Shown here piece by piece: positions 49,822 to 58,478 of a stretch of DNA of 64,000 bases; within the stretch, counting starts at the first letter, position 1; the number at the start of each line of letters is the position of its first letter. Location: NCBI RefSeq assembly GCF_025677645.1, contig NZ_CP106879.1:1798001-1862000 (forward strand). Reading direction: 5' to 3'. This stretch comes from Curtobacterium poinsettiae. Its GTDB lineage: Bacteria; Actinomycetota; Actinomycetes; Actinomycetales; Microbacteriaceae. Below the pieces are notes generated by a model. That model had not been told where the DNA came from. It saw only the letters and a list, made by a program, of their open reading frames with translations, and made no database searches. The position numbers and the translations under genes are program-made.

Positions 49822-51051
49822 TCAGACCGGCAGGGTCACCTCGGTGGTCACACGCCGGACGCTGCGCGTGGACGCGGCGACCACGGTGGCGACGACGATG
49901 ACGACGGCACAACCGACCAGGGTCGTGGGCGTCCCGACCGCGTGCGCCAACGGTCCCACCAGGGCCTCGCCGAGCGGGACGGCGACGAACGACCCCACCA
50001 TGTCGTACGAGTAGACCCGCGACAGCACGGCCCGGGGCACGTTCGACTGCAGCGCGTGGTCCCAGGCGATCGCGAACAGCTCGATGGCCACCCCGCCCAG
50101 GGCGAACGCGACGAGCAGGGCCGGCAGGGCCGGTGCGCCGGCGAGCGCCAGGACGGGGAGCGCGGTCACGGCCATCAGGGCGACGCCGATGCCGAGGGCG
50201 TGCCGTGGCCGCCACCGCAGCGCGATCAGTGCTCCGAGTGCCAGACCGACGGTCTGTGCGGCGACGACGAGTCCCCAACCCGCCCTGCCGAACGAACCGT
50301 CCGCGACCACCGGACCCAGCACGGTCGTGGCACCGACGAAGGCGGCGTTGAGCACCGCGAACTGGGCGACCACGGTCCAGACCCAGCGTCGTCCCGAGAA
50401 CTCGGCCCATCCCTCCCGGATGTCCGCGATCACCGACGGACGGTCGGCCGGTGCGACGGCCGGGCGATGGGGCAGTCGGATCCGCGCGTACAGGGCTGCG
50501 GCGACGGCGAAGCCGGCGGCGTCCACCGCCAACCCCCATCCGGCACCGACGAGCGCCACCATGCCGGCGCCGGCGGAGGCCCCGACGATGGTGCCGGCGT
50601 TGATGCTCAACCGGATCACGGCGTTCGCCGGGCGGAGCAGCGACTCGGGAACCGTCTCGGGGACCATGGCCGCGGTCGTCGGCAGGCTCACCGCGGCGAC
50701 GGCACCGTTCAGGATGCTCAGGCCGACGAGGAGCGGGACCGTCGCGGTGCCCGTCAGGACCAGCACGGCGACGGCACCCTGTGTGAGCGCGGCGCCGAGG
50801 GACGTGGCGACGAGCACGACGTCGCGGGGGAGACGGTCGGCGATGACGCCGCCGAACAACAGGACGGCGACGTTCGCGACCGAGCGTGCGGCCACGACGA
50901 GGCCGAGGTCGACGGGCGAGCCGGTGAGGTCGAGGACGGCGAACGCCAACGCGATCGGGGCGACGGCGTTGCCGAGGATGCTCACCGTGCGGGCGACGAG
51001 CAGCCAGCGGAACGGTGCGTGGCCGAGGACGCCCGTGGTCGGCGTGCTCAC
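49822..51051 (-). CDS. MFS transporter (EntS/multidrug type)
   Basis: 409 residues from GTG 51051, 12 membrane helices. FRWLLVARTVSILGNAVAPIALAFAV starts TM1, and LLFGGVIADRLPRDVVLV carries the G-x-x-x-D-R-x-x-R loop between TM2 and TM3. Similar to the enterobactin-exporter/macrolide-efflux branch (MFS_3). GTGA overlap with the ArsR-type regulator upstream indicates joint control; substrate unknown. Confidence 0.92.
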   Translation of the reverse strand: MSTPTTGVLGHAPFRWLLVARTVSILGNAVAPIALAFAVLDLTGSPVDLGLVVAARSVANVAVLLFGGVIADRLPRDVVLVATSLGAALTQGAVAVLVLTGTATVPLLVGLSILNGAVAAVSLPTTAAMVPETVPESLLRPANAVIRLSINAGTIVGASAGAGMVALVGAGWGLAVDAAGFAVAAALYARIRLPHRPAVAPADRPSVIADIREGWAEFSGRRWVWTVVAQFAVLNAAFVGATTVLGPVVADGSFGRAGWGLVVAAQTVGLALGALIALRWRPRHALGIGVALMAVTALPVLALAGAPALPALLVAFALGGVAIELFAIAWDHALQSNVPRAVLSRVYSYDMVGSFVAVPLGEALVGPLAHAVGTPTTLVGCAVVIVVATVVAASTRSVRRVTTEVTLPV

Positions 51052-51581
51052 GGTCGCCGCATCGGGAACATCGAGACGGTCATCGACACCGGAACGGTGC
51101 CCGGGGTGCGGGGGCGCTGCGCTGCGGCGTGGAGCAGGGCGGAGGCCTGGCCGACGTGGTGCACCACGCGTCGCCACGTCTCGGGGGCCACCCACAGTTC
51201 GGCGTCGGTGGAGACGCCGGGCCCCGTGGTCCGCTGTCGCACCCGCCGCCGGAGCTCCTCGACCTGGGCCTCGACGTAGACGAGCTGGTCCTCGATCGAG
51301 ACGTCCTCGGCGCCGCTGTCGGATCGGGCGTCGGGGTCGAACGCCTGCGACGACGACTCGTGCCGGTACCTCTTTGCCTCGCCGCCACGGAGCCGGACGA
51401 CCTCGACGACGGCGACCAGTCCGGCCCGTTCGAGGACGCGCAGGTGGTAGCTCGCGGCGGCCTGCGAGAGTCCGAGCTCCCGTGCGGCCTCGGCGGCGCT
51501 CATCGCGGAACTCGTCACCAGCGACAGCAGGCGGAGCCGGATCGGGTGGGCGGTCGCCCGGAGGGACTGGAGGCTGGACAT
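51048..51581 (-). CDS. ArsR-type winged-helix regulator
   Basis: 177 residues. HTH at about 8-65: LRATAHPIRLRLLSLVTSSAMSAAEAARELGLSQAAASYHLRVLERAGLVAVV. The C-terminal region of about 100 residues is helical (VYVEAQVEELRRRV; VHHVGQASALLHAAA) without metal-ligand Cys pairs, so it is likely a ligand or protein sensor. Co-translated with the MFS exporter, which it probably represses. Confidence 0.9.
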   Translation of the reverse strand: MSSLQSLRATAHPIRLRLLSLVTSSAMSAAEAARELGLSQAAASYHLRVLERAGLVAVVEVVRLRGGEAKRYRHESSSQAFDPDARSDSGAEDVSIEDQLVYVEAQVEELRRRVRQRTTGPGVSTDAELWVAPETWRRVVHHVGQASALLHAAAQRPRTPGTVPVSMTVSMFPMRRP

Positions 51582-51663
51582 GCGCCTATCGTTGCCCCCG
51601 TACCCGGCACCGTCAAATGGCTCTTTGGGGGTTGTTCGGACCCGTCTGCGCGCCGGACTCTCG

Positions 51664-51726
51664 CGTCCAGCGACACCTCACGGGCCACCGCGCGCGTGAA
51701 CTGTCGCCCAGCGCGAAACGGCGCGC
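51664..51726. repeat. Third intergenic repeat family, copy B
   Basis: CAGCGACACCTCACGGGCC ... GTGAACTGTCGCCCAGCGCGAAACG matches 42787-42850 in layout; GCGACA and TGTCGC form an inverted pair. It lies between the ArsR-type gene and the ABC transporter (divergent gap). Confidence 0.5.
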
Positions 51727-51820
51727 AACAGCGTGACCCGCCCCAAGCCCCCGCCCGCGTCACCCTGTGGGAGCACACATCTCCCCCCAACGGCGGACGC
51801 GGCGCCGACGGCCCCTCCCG

Positions 51821-51826
51821 TAGCGT
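51821..51826 (+). promoter_or_regulatory. -10 box TAGCGT, leaderless start
   Basis: TAGCGT ends seven bases before GTG 51834. Confidence 0.5.
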
Positions 51827-51833
51827 CGAGGCC

Positions 51834-52766
51834 GTGATCGAAGTCAGCCATCTCACCAAACAGTACGGTCCGAAGACCGCCGTGGACGACGTCTCCTTCG
51901 TCGTGCGTCCCGGCAGTGTGACCGGCTTCCTCGGGCCCAACGGCGCCGGGAAGTCCACCACGATGCGCATGATCATGGGGCTCGATCGGCCCACGTCGGG
52001 CAGCGCCACCGTGAACGGCCAGCCCTACACGAGCTTCCGCGACCCGCTCCGGCAGGTCGGCGCCCTGCTCGAGGCGAAGGCCGTGCACTCGGGCCGCAGC
52101 GCCTACAACCACCTGCTCTCCCTCGCGGCGACCCACGGCATCCCGAAGTCCCGCGTGCACGAGGTCATCGACATGACCGGCCTCGACTCCGTCGCGAAGA
52201 AGCGCGTCGGCGGGTTCTCGCTCGGCATGGGGCAGCGCCTGGGAATCGCTGCCGCACTGCTCGGTGACCCGAAGACCCTGATCCTCGACGAGCCGGTGAA
52301 CGGCCTCGACCCGGACGGCGTGCTCTGGGTGCGGCAGCTCGCCCGCCGCATGGCCGCCGACGGTCGCACGGTGTTCCTCTCCAGCCACCTGATGAGCGAG
52401 ATGGCGCAGACCGCCGACCGCGTGGTCGTGCTCGGCCGGGGCAAGGTCCTCGCCGACGCCCCGATCGCCGAGTTCGTCGCCGGTGGCGGCGCCGCTGCCG
52501 GCACCGATGCCGCCGTCAGCCGCGTCGTCGTCCGCACGCCGGACCCGAACGGCCTGTTCACCGCGATCGGCCCGAACGCGGCGGTCACCCAGCGCGAGGA
52601 CGGATCGTTCCTCGTCGTCGGGCCCGACGCCCCGACGGTCGGCAACATCGCCGCGCAGGCCGGCGTCCCCCTGCACGAACTCACCCCGACCGGCGCGAGC
52701 CTGGAAGAGGCCTACATGGCCCTCACCCGCGACGACGTCGAGTACCGATCGGAGGGCACCCGATGA
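51834..52766 (+). CDS. ABC transporter ATP-binding protein (exporter, CcmA/DrrA-like)
   Basis: 310 residues from GTG. Walker A GPNGAGKST, signature FSLGMGQRLGIAAALLGDP (LSxGQ variant with M-G-Q), Walker B TLILDEPVNGLDP, H-loop LSSHLMSE. The C-terminal domain (about 215-300) has the DrrA-type two-strand regulatory fold. The stop overlaps the permease start; the pair forms an exporter of unknown substrate, possibly an antibiotic or peptide. Confidence 0.94.
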   Translation: MIEVSHLTKQYGPKTAVDDVSFVVRPGSVTGFLGPNGAGKSTTMRMIMGLDRPTSGSATVNGQPYTSFRDPLRQVGALLEAKAVHSGRSAYNHLLSLAATHGIPKSRVHEVIDMTGLDSVAKKRVGGFSLGMGQRLGIAAALLGDPKTLILDEPVNGLDPDGVLWVRQLARRMAADGRTVFLSSHLMSEMAQTADRVVVLGRGKVLADAPIAEFVAGGGAAAGTDAAVSRVVVRTPDPNGLFTAIGPNAAVTQREDGSFLVVGPDAPTVGNIAAQAGVPLHELTPTGASLEEAYMALTRDDVEYRSEGTR

Positions 52767-53626
52767 GCGCCACCACCTCGCCCACCACGCCGTCGACCCG
52801 GATGAGCGGCTCGACCCGCCTGTCGTTCCCGCACCTGGTGCGGAGCGAGTGGATCAAGCTGCGCAGCATCCGGTCCACGTTCTGGTGCTACGCGATCCTG
52901 GTCGTGGTGACGATCGGCATGGCCGCGCTGGTCGGTGCGAACACGAACAGCGGCGGGCAGGACATGCCGACGGACATCGCCAACGGCACGTTCGTCAACG
53001 CGAACACCGTCGGCGTCCTGCTCTCGTCGCTCGTCGTCGGCGTGCTCGGCGTCCTCATCATCACCGGTGAGTACGGCACGGGCCAGGTCCGCTCGACCTT
53101 CACCGCCGACCCCCGTCGCACCGGCGTGATCCTGGCGAAGGCCACCGTGCTCGCCGTCACGACGTTCGTGGTCAGTGCCGTCGCCACCTGGATCGGCGTC
53201 CTCATCTCGCTCCCGCTGCTCGCCGGCAACGGTGTCGAGCCGGAGATCGGTGACCCGTCGGTCTTCATGCCGATCCTCGGTTCGTCGGTCTTCCTGACCC
53301 TGCTGGCGCTCCTCGCCTACGGCATCGGTCTGCTCGTCCGCTCGAGCGCCGGCGGCATCGCGATCACGCTCGGCATCCTGTTGGTCCTGCCGGTCGTGCT
53401 GGGCCTGATGGCCGGGCTGATGAACGTCGAGTGGCCGACGAACATCGCGGCGTTCCTGCCCGACATGGCGGGCGGCCAGCTCTACGCCTACGCGTACGAC
53501 GGCGCGAGCGAGGCCGACACCAGCGGAGTCGTGCTCAACGGATGGGGCGGTTTCGGCGTCCTCGCGGCCGAGGTCCTGGTCATCGGTGGCCTCGCCCTGA
53601 CGCTCGCGCGCCGGCGCGACGTCTGA
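52763..53626 (+). CDS. ABC-2 type exporter permease
   Basis: 287 residues, six membrane helices. It begins FPHLVRSEWIKLRSIRSTFW, the typical L-x-S-E-W-x-K-L-R-S start of actinobacterial ABC-2 permeases; ITGEYGTGQVRSTFTADPRR is the characteristic cytoplasmic loop. Partner of the ATPase at 51834. Followed 13 bases later by a palindromic repeat. Confidence 0.94.
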   Translation: MSATTSPTTPSTRMSGSTRLSFPHLVRSEWIKLRSIRSTFWCYAILVVVTIGMAALVGANTNSGGQDMPTDIANGTFVNANTVGVLLSSLVVGVLGVLIITGEYGTGQVRSTFTADPRRTGVILAKATVLAVTTFVVSAVATWIGVLISLPLLAGNGVEPEIGDPSVFMPILGSSVFLTLLALLAYGIGLLVRSSAGGIAITLGILLVLPVVLGLMAGLMNVEWPTNIAAFLPDMAGGQLYAYAYDGASEADTSGVVLNGWGGFGVLAAEVLVIGGLALTLARRRDV

Positions 53627-53638
53627 CGCGACCACCCC

Positions 53639-53683
53639 ACGGCCGGGAGGCGCGGTGCCGGCCGGCACCGCGCCTCCCGTCGT
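53639..53683. repeat. Palindromic intergenic repeat, copy 11
   Basis: ACGGCCGGGAGGCGCGGTGCC and its complement, with centre GGCCGGC. It follows the permease stop. Confidence 0.92.
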
Positions 53684-53709
53684 CCCGCGGTGCGGGCACA
53701 CCGCGTCAC

Positions 53710-53715
53710 TAGGCT
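53710..53715 (+). promoter_or_regulatory. -10 box TAGGCT, leaderless start
   Basis: TAGGCT ends six bases before GTG 53722; identical to the box at 4734. Confidence 0.5.
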
Positions 53716-53721
53716 CACAGC

Positions 53722-54201
53722 GTGCGTTCCGTTCCCGCCCTGCTCCTGCCCGCGATCGCGGGTGTGCTCCTGCTGGCCGGCTGCGCCGGGCCGCCGCCCG
53801 TCGACGAGGCTGCGCTGCACGCATGGGAGAAGCGGCAGCGAGCGGTCGAGCCGGATGCCGAACTCGGCGTCCTGTTCGCCGCGGTGTCGCCCGGGGACGA
53901 CGACAGCGACGACCCGGGCACGGGCGTCACCATCACGTTCCCGCACCCGGAGCCGGTCGACCACCTCGAGTTCTCGTGCTTCGGTGACGGGCACATGAGG
54001 GGCGCCTTCACCATCGGGTCGGCGGGCGCCGCACAGACCCAACCGACGGAGCCGATGTCCTGCCGGGACGGTGCACAGCGGATCGACCTTCCACCGGAGC
54101 TGCGTCGCCGAGCGGACAGCGTCTCCTTCAACGGGTTCGACAGCGACCGGGACAGCGCCTGGTACGTCCGGATCATCGCCACCGATCCCGACCAGGACTG
54201 A
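53722..54201 (+). CDS. Small lipoprotein of unknown function
   Basis: 159 residues from GTG. Signal peptide LLLPAIAGVLLLAGC with lipobox LAGC (Cys about 21), then PPPVDEAALHAWEKRQRAVE and a beta-rich domain with a Cys pair (FSCFG, MSCRDG). No catalytic motif seen. It converges with the DHFR-like gene. Confidence 0.75.
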   Translation: MRSVPALLLPAIAGVLLLAGCAGPPPVDEAALHAWEKRQRAVEPDAELGVLFAAVSPGDDDSDDPGTGVTITFPHPEPVDHLEFSCFGDGHMRGAFTIGSAGAAQTQPTEPMSCRDGAQRIDLPPELRRRADSVSFNGFDSDRDSAWYVRIIATDPDQD

Positions 54202-54213
54202 CGCCCCGAGGGC

Positions 54214-54819
54214 TCAGGACCGCCGGACGTCGTAGCGGTGCAGGGTGACGCCGTTGTCGTACCGCTGCTGCTCGAGCAGGTCGAGCTGCACGAGCGGCCG
54301 GTGCCCCGAGAGCGGCGGATCGAACAGCGGTCGGCCGGCGCCGAGCACCGACGGGTGCGTGAAGAGCATGACCTCGTCGAGCAGTCCGGCGTCGAGCAGT
54401 TGGCTCGCGATGCTCGGTCCGCCCACGCCGATGTCGCCCTCCCCGTCGGCACGGATCGCGGCCAGCTCGGCGATCGCGTCGCCGTCACCACCGATGACCC
54501 GGGTGTCGTGGTCGGCGGTCGTCCGGGTGCGGGACACCAGGACCTTCGGCTGCGCGGTCCAGATCTCGCCGTACTCGCGCAGGTACTGCGGCATCGACTC
54601 GTCGTGCCGGGCGTCCGGCCAGAACGGGTCCATCATGTCGCGCACCACGCGGCCCTCGACGGAGAGGGTCATCGCGGCGGCCCGGGCGTTGAACTCGCGG
54701 TGCAGCGGCTCGTCGATCCGGATCCAGTCGGGTCCGTCCGGGCCGTCGTGCTCGCCGGGGGCCCGTTCGACGAAGCCGTCGACGGAGACGTTGATCCAGT
54801 AGACGAACCTCGCGGGCAT
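54214..54819 (-). CDS. Dihydrofolate-reductase/RibD-C-like oxidoreductase
   Basis: 201 residues. VYWINVSVDGFVER is the opening strand and substrate loop, VEGRVVRDMM the NADPH-proximal helix, PKVLVSRTRT the middle strand, and EGDIGVGGPSIASQLLDAGLLDEVMLFTHPSVLGAGRPLF the classic RibD_C end. It may reduce a pterin, pyrimidine or other NADPH-dependent substrate; it is not a housekeeping DHFR. Confidence 0.88.
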   Translation of the reverse strand: MPARFVYWINVSVDGFVERAPGEHDGPDGPDWIRIDEPLHREFNARAAAMTLSVEGRVVRDMMDPFWPDARHDESMPQYLREYGEIWTAQPKVLVSRTRTTADHDTRVIGGDGDAIAELAAIRADGEGDIGVGGPSIASQLLDAGLLDEVMLFTHPSVLGAGRPLFDPPLSGHRPLVQLDLLEQQRYDNGVTLHRYDVRRS

Positions 54820-54923
54820 GGCATGACTCCTTCGTCGCGCCGAGCGTACGCTCGCGCACGTCGCCCGTCGACACCCGCAGTCCCTCCAGCAGCACCTCCC
54901 TCAACGACGAGAGCAGGTCAGGC

Positions 54924-56840
54924 ATGCGCCGATCGTCCACCGCACTCCTCGCCGTCGTGACGTTCCTCGGCGTCGCGACCACGGGCCTCCATGCCGCACC
55001 GGCGGATGCGTCCGCGGTGCCGGGAGGGACCACCCGGGCGACCACCACGACCGTGGCGTCGAGTCCCGCCAGCCGGCACGGCCGCGTCGCACCCAGCCAC
55101 CAGAACCCCGTCGCACTCAGCCTGCCGGACGGGCAGACGGCCGCGAGCTGCGCGGACCCGACGGTGATCCACGGAGCCGGACGCGACCGCAACTGGTACC
55201 TGTACTGCACCACCGACGCGCTCACCGCGACGGAGCAGAACCCGGACGGGTCCCTCGTGCAGCACGCGGTGCCCACCTACCGGTCGACCGACCTCACCCA
55301 CTGGACGTACGTGAACGACGCGTTCCCGACGAAGCCCGCCTGGGTCGGCGACGCGAACGGGATCTGGGCGCCGGACGTCGTGTACCGCGCCGGAGACCGT
55401 GGCCGGGCCGGCACCTGGTACCTGTACTACGCGGCTTCGGACACCCCGTCGGCGACGGGACCGAGCGGCGGCGGCTCCGCGGTCGGGGTGGCGACGAGCT
55501 CGAGCCCGACGGGGCCGTGGAAGGACTCCGGCGGCCCGGTCGTGGCACCGCAGACCGCACCGAACGGCGACGGCGCGCGATGGGCGTTCGACCCCGAGGT
55601 CATCACGGACAAGGGGACGACCTACCTGTACTTCGGCAGCTACTTCGGCGGCGTGAACGTCCGACGACTCAGCGCCGACGGGCTGCGCTCCGACCCGTCG
55701 ACCGAGCGGCAGATCGCGATCGACAACCGCTACGAGGGCGCGTACCTGATGCGGCACGGCGGCTGGTGGTACTTCATGGGCTCCGCGACGAACTGCTGCA
55801 ACGGTGCCCTGACCGGCTACGGCGTCTTCGTCGCCCGTTCCCGCAGCCCCCTCGGACCGTTCACGGACCGCGACGGCGTGGCGATCACGAGCACCCGCGT
55901 CGGTGGCACGCCCCTGCTCGCGCAGAACGGCAACCGGTGGGTCGGGACCGGCCACAACACCGTGGTCACCGACTTCGCCGGCCAGGACTGGATCATCTAC
56001 CACGCGGCCGACCGGAACGACCCGTACTACGCGGGGCAGCCGACGTACACGAAGCGGCCGGCGCTGATCGACCCGCTCGACTGGCGGGGCGGCTGGCCGG
56101 TCGTCCGCGGCGGTGCCGGTCCCTCCGACTCGGTGCAGCCCGGCCCCGCCGCGCAGCCGGGGCAGCGTGCCTCGTACCGGCCGCGTGCGGTCCCGGACGA
56201 CGTGCCCGGGCGGACCATCCGCAGCCTGTCCACCTCGTTCGACGGCACCACGCTGCCGCCTGCGCTCACCTGGACGCGGGAGCCCGACGCCTCGACCTGG
56301 ACCGTCGCCGACGGCACGCTCCGGTGGCAGACGCAGGACGCCGACATCCACCCGCCGCAGACCCCGCTCGCATCGGTCCTGTCCGAACCGGCACCCCGCG
56401 GCGACTGGGTGGTCGAGACGACCGTGGGCGTCGACACCCCGGCGACGGGTGACGGCCGCAACTACGTGCAGGGCGGGTTGATCGTGTACGGGAGCGACGG
56501 CGACTACGTCCGGCTGACGTCGAACTCGATCTTCAACACGCGCCAGACCGAGTTCGGCAAGCAGGTGTCCGGTCAACCGGCCGGGGCACCGAGCTACGGC
56601 AACATGGTCGTCGGTCCGGTCGGGGACACCACCACGCTCCGGATCGTCCACCGCCAGGTCCGGGGTGAGGACCGGTACACGGCGTACACGAGTCTCGACG
56701 GGCGGCACTTCGTCCGGGGCGGCACCTGGACGGCGGACCTCGGCAGTGCGCCCCGCGTCGGGCTCATCTCGCTCGGGGGTTCCGGCTTCACCAGCACCTT
56801 CGAGGACCTCCGTGTGAGCACGGTCGCGACGCGTCGCTGA
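54924..56840 (+). CDS. Secreted GH43 glycoside hydrolase
   Basis: 638 residues. Signal peptide SSTALLAVVTFLGVATTGLHAAPADA. The five-bladed propeller spans about 60-400, with general base D78 (ASCADPTVI), pKa-modulating D223 (WAFDPEV) and acid E271 (NRYEGAYL). The C-terminal region (about 430-635) is a beta-sandwich (TSFDGTTLPPALTWTREPDASTWTVADGTLRW) like the GH43 C-terminal or DUF1349 lectin-like domains. Probably arabinan or arabinoxylan side-chain hydrolysis outside the cell; specificity not determinable. Confidence 0.92.
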   Translation: MRRSSTALLAVVTFLGVATTGLHAAPADASAVPGGTTRATTTTVASSPASRHGRVAPSHQNPVALSLPDGQTAASCADPTVIHGAGRDRNWYLYCTTDALTATEQNPDGSLVQHAVPTYRSTDLTHWTYVNDAFPTKPAWVGDANGIWAPDVVYRAGDRGRAGTWYLYYAASDTPSATGPSGGGSAVGVATSSSPTGPWKDSGGPVVAPQTAPNGDGARWAFDPEVITDKGTTYLYFGSYFGGVNVRRLSADGLRSDPSTERQIAIDNRYEGAYLMRHGGWWYFMGSATNCCNGALTGYGVFVARSRSPLGPFTDRDGVAITSTRVGGTPLLAQNGNRWVGTGHNTVVTDFAGQDWIIYHAADRNDPYYAGQPTYTKRPALIDPLDWRGGWPVVRGGAGPSDSVQPGPAAQPGQRASYRPRAVPDDVPGRTIRSLSTSFDGTTLPPALTWTREPDASTWTVADGTLRWQTQDADIHPPQTPLASVLSEPAPRGDWVVETTVGVDTPATGDGRNYVQGGLIVYGSDGDYVRLTSNSIFNTRQTEFGKQVSGQPAGAPSYGNMVVGPVGDTTTLRIVHRQVRGEDRYTAYTSLDGRHFVRGGTWTADLGSAPRVGLISLGGSGFTSTFEDLRVSTVATRR

Positions 56841-56848
56841 CGGGGCAG

Positions 56849-56933
56849 ACCCGCGGAACACCGGTGTTCGCAGGCTGAACCGCGGTCTGCGCGTGTTCGA
56901 CCCGCGAACACCGGCGTCTTGCAAGCCGAACGG
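56849..56933. repeat. 50-bp-period direct repeat with GAACACCGGTGTTC palindrome
   Basis: ACCCGCGGAACACCGGTGTT... GCTGAACCG (56849-) recurs as ACCCGCGAACACCGGCGTCTT... GCCGAACGG (56899-). The first copy holds a perfect 14-bp palindrome at 56856-56869. It lies between GH43 and the kinase gene, so could be an operator or part of a terminator. Confidence 0.55.
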
Positions 56934-57026
56934 TGCGCGTTCAGCCGCGAAACGTCGACCGTCACCGAGATACCCGTCGGGATGCGAAGATGCATCGTTG
57001 GTGCCGGAGCCGAGAACGAGGGTTGG

Positions 57027-58439
57027 ATGATCCCGACGGAAGACCACGACGCGAGCGCGCCGCTGCTCGACGGTCGGTACCGCTTGGAGCAAGCGATCGG
57101 TCAGGGCGGCATGTCCGTCGTGTACCGGGGCGTGGACGAGAGCCTGCACCGCCCGGTCGCGATCAAGCTCTTCCACGCGGGCATCGTGGACATCGCCCGG
57201 CAAGAGGCCGAACTCGGGGTGCTGGCATCGCTCGAGCACCACAACCTCGTCAGCCTGCTCGACGCCGGAGTCGTCACCGGGCAGGACGGCACGCAACAGC
57301 GCTACATCGTGATGTCACTCGTCGTCGGGCAGGACCTCGAGGAGCGTCTGGCCGTCGGGCCCCTCGCTTCGCGGCACATCGCCGAGATCGGCTACGACAT
57401 GGCCGAGGCCCTCGACTACATCCACTCCCACAGCGTCGTGCACCGCGACATCAAGCCGTCGAACATCCTGCTCGTCGACTACGGCAACGGTTCCGACCGC
57501 GCCCGCGCACGCCTGACCGACTTCGGCATCGCGCTCGCCGCCGGCGTCGAACGCCTGACCGCCGACGGTGTGACCACCGGCACCGCCGCGTACCTGAGCC
57601 CCGAGCAGGCGCGCGGCGGCGAGGTCGGCCCGCCGAGCGACGTCTACTCGCTCGGCCTCGTGCTGCTGCAGTGCTTCACCCGCCGCCGCGAGTTCCCGGG
57701 CTCGCTCGTCGAGTCCGCCGTCGCCCGCCTGTCCCGCGACCCCGTGGTCCCCGAGCCCCTGCCCGAGCACTGGAAGCACCTGCTCCGTGCCATGACCGCG
57801 CAGGACCCAGCGGCCCGTCCGCTCGGCGCCGAGCTGGTCACGATGCTCCGCGACGTCGTGATCGCCGAGACCGCCACGGCCGACCACGTGGTCGAGCCGA
57901 CCGACGAGGCGGCCCCGGTGCCGACGCGGCACGACACCGATCGCCCGGCGACCCTCGACACCCTGCCCGACGAATCGCTGCAGCGCACGACGGCGATGGC
58001 GGCCCGGCTCTTCGACGCACCGATCGCCCTGGTCGAGGTCCTGGACGAGGACCGCGAGTGGTCCCAGTCGTACATCGCCGAGGGCGTCGACGAGGCGGCC
58101 CGCAGCATCAGCTTCCGCAACGGCTTCGCGCCGGTCCCCGTCCCCGTCGTGATCCCGGATGGCTCCGCGCACCCCGAGATGCGGAACAGCCCCCTGGTCA
58201 CCGGCCCGCTCGGCATCCGCTTCTACGTCAGCGTCCCGCTCGTCAAGCATGACGGGGCGCCCATCGGGACCCTCGCCGTGCTCGACACCCGCCCGCGGCA
58301 GGCCACCGAGGACGACCTCGCGAACCTCCGTGACCTGGCGGCGCTCGCCGTCTCGCAGCTCGAGATCCGCCAGGAGTCCCTGCGCACGACCAGCGACTCG
58401 CTGCCGGTCCCACGGGTGGTCGGCGACCACACCGCCTGA
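57027..58439 (+). CDS. Soluble Ser/Thr protein kinase with C-terminal GAF domain
   Basis: 470 residues from ATG 57027. Kinase about 15-285: glycine loop IGQGGMSVVYRG, K47 in VAIKLF, HRDIKPSN (D141), DFGIAL (D165), YLSPEQARG. Residues about 315-455 form a GAF-like domain (LQRTTAMAARLFDAPIALVEVLDEDREWSQSYI... VPLVKHDGAPIGTLAVLD). There is no membrane helix or PASTA repeat, unlike PknB. The GAF domain may sense a small molecule and control the kinase. Its stop codon lies inside a palindromic repeat. Confidence 0.92.
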   Translation: MIPTEDHDASAPLLDGRYRLEQAIGQGGMSVVYRGVDESLHRPVAIKLFHAGIVDIARQEAELGVLASLEHHNLVSLLDAGVVTGQDGTQQRYIVMSLVVGQDLEERLAVGPLASRHIAEIGYDMAEALDYIHSHSVVHRDIKPSNILLVDYGNGSDRARARLTDFGIALAAGVERLTADGVTTGTAAYLSPEQARGGEVGPPSDVYSLGLVLLQCFTRRREFPGSLVESAVARLSRDPVVPEPLPEHWKHLLRAMTAQDPAARPLGAELVTMLRDVVIAETATADHVVEPTDEAAPVPTRHDTDRPATLDTLPDESLQRTTAMAARLFDAPIALVEVLDEDREWSQSYIAEGVDEAARSISFRNGFAPVPVPVVIPDGSAHPEMRNSPLVTGPLGIRFYVSVPLVKHDGAPIGTLAVLDTRPRQATEDDLANLRDLAALAVSQLEIRQESLRTTSDSLPVPRVVGDHTA

Positions 58440-58478
58440 CGGGAGGCACGGTGCCAGCCCGCACCGCGCCTCCCGACC
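58437..58478. repeat. Palindromic intergenic repeat, copy 12
   Basis: TGACGGGAGGCACGGTGCCAG, centre CCCG, then CACCGCGCCTCCCGACCG. The first three bases are the kinase stop codon. Confidence 0.9.

Noticed and set aside
51600..51625. GTVKW-like peptide resembling a cold-shock domain start
   Set aside because: Only five residues match and the frame does not continue as a cold-shock domain; chance match.
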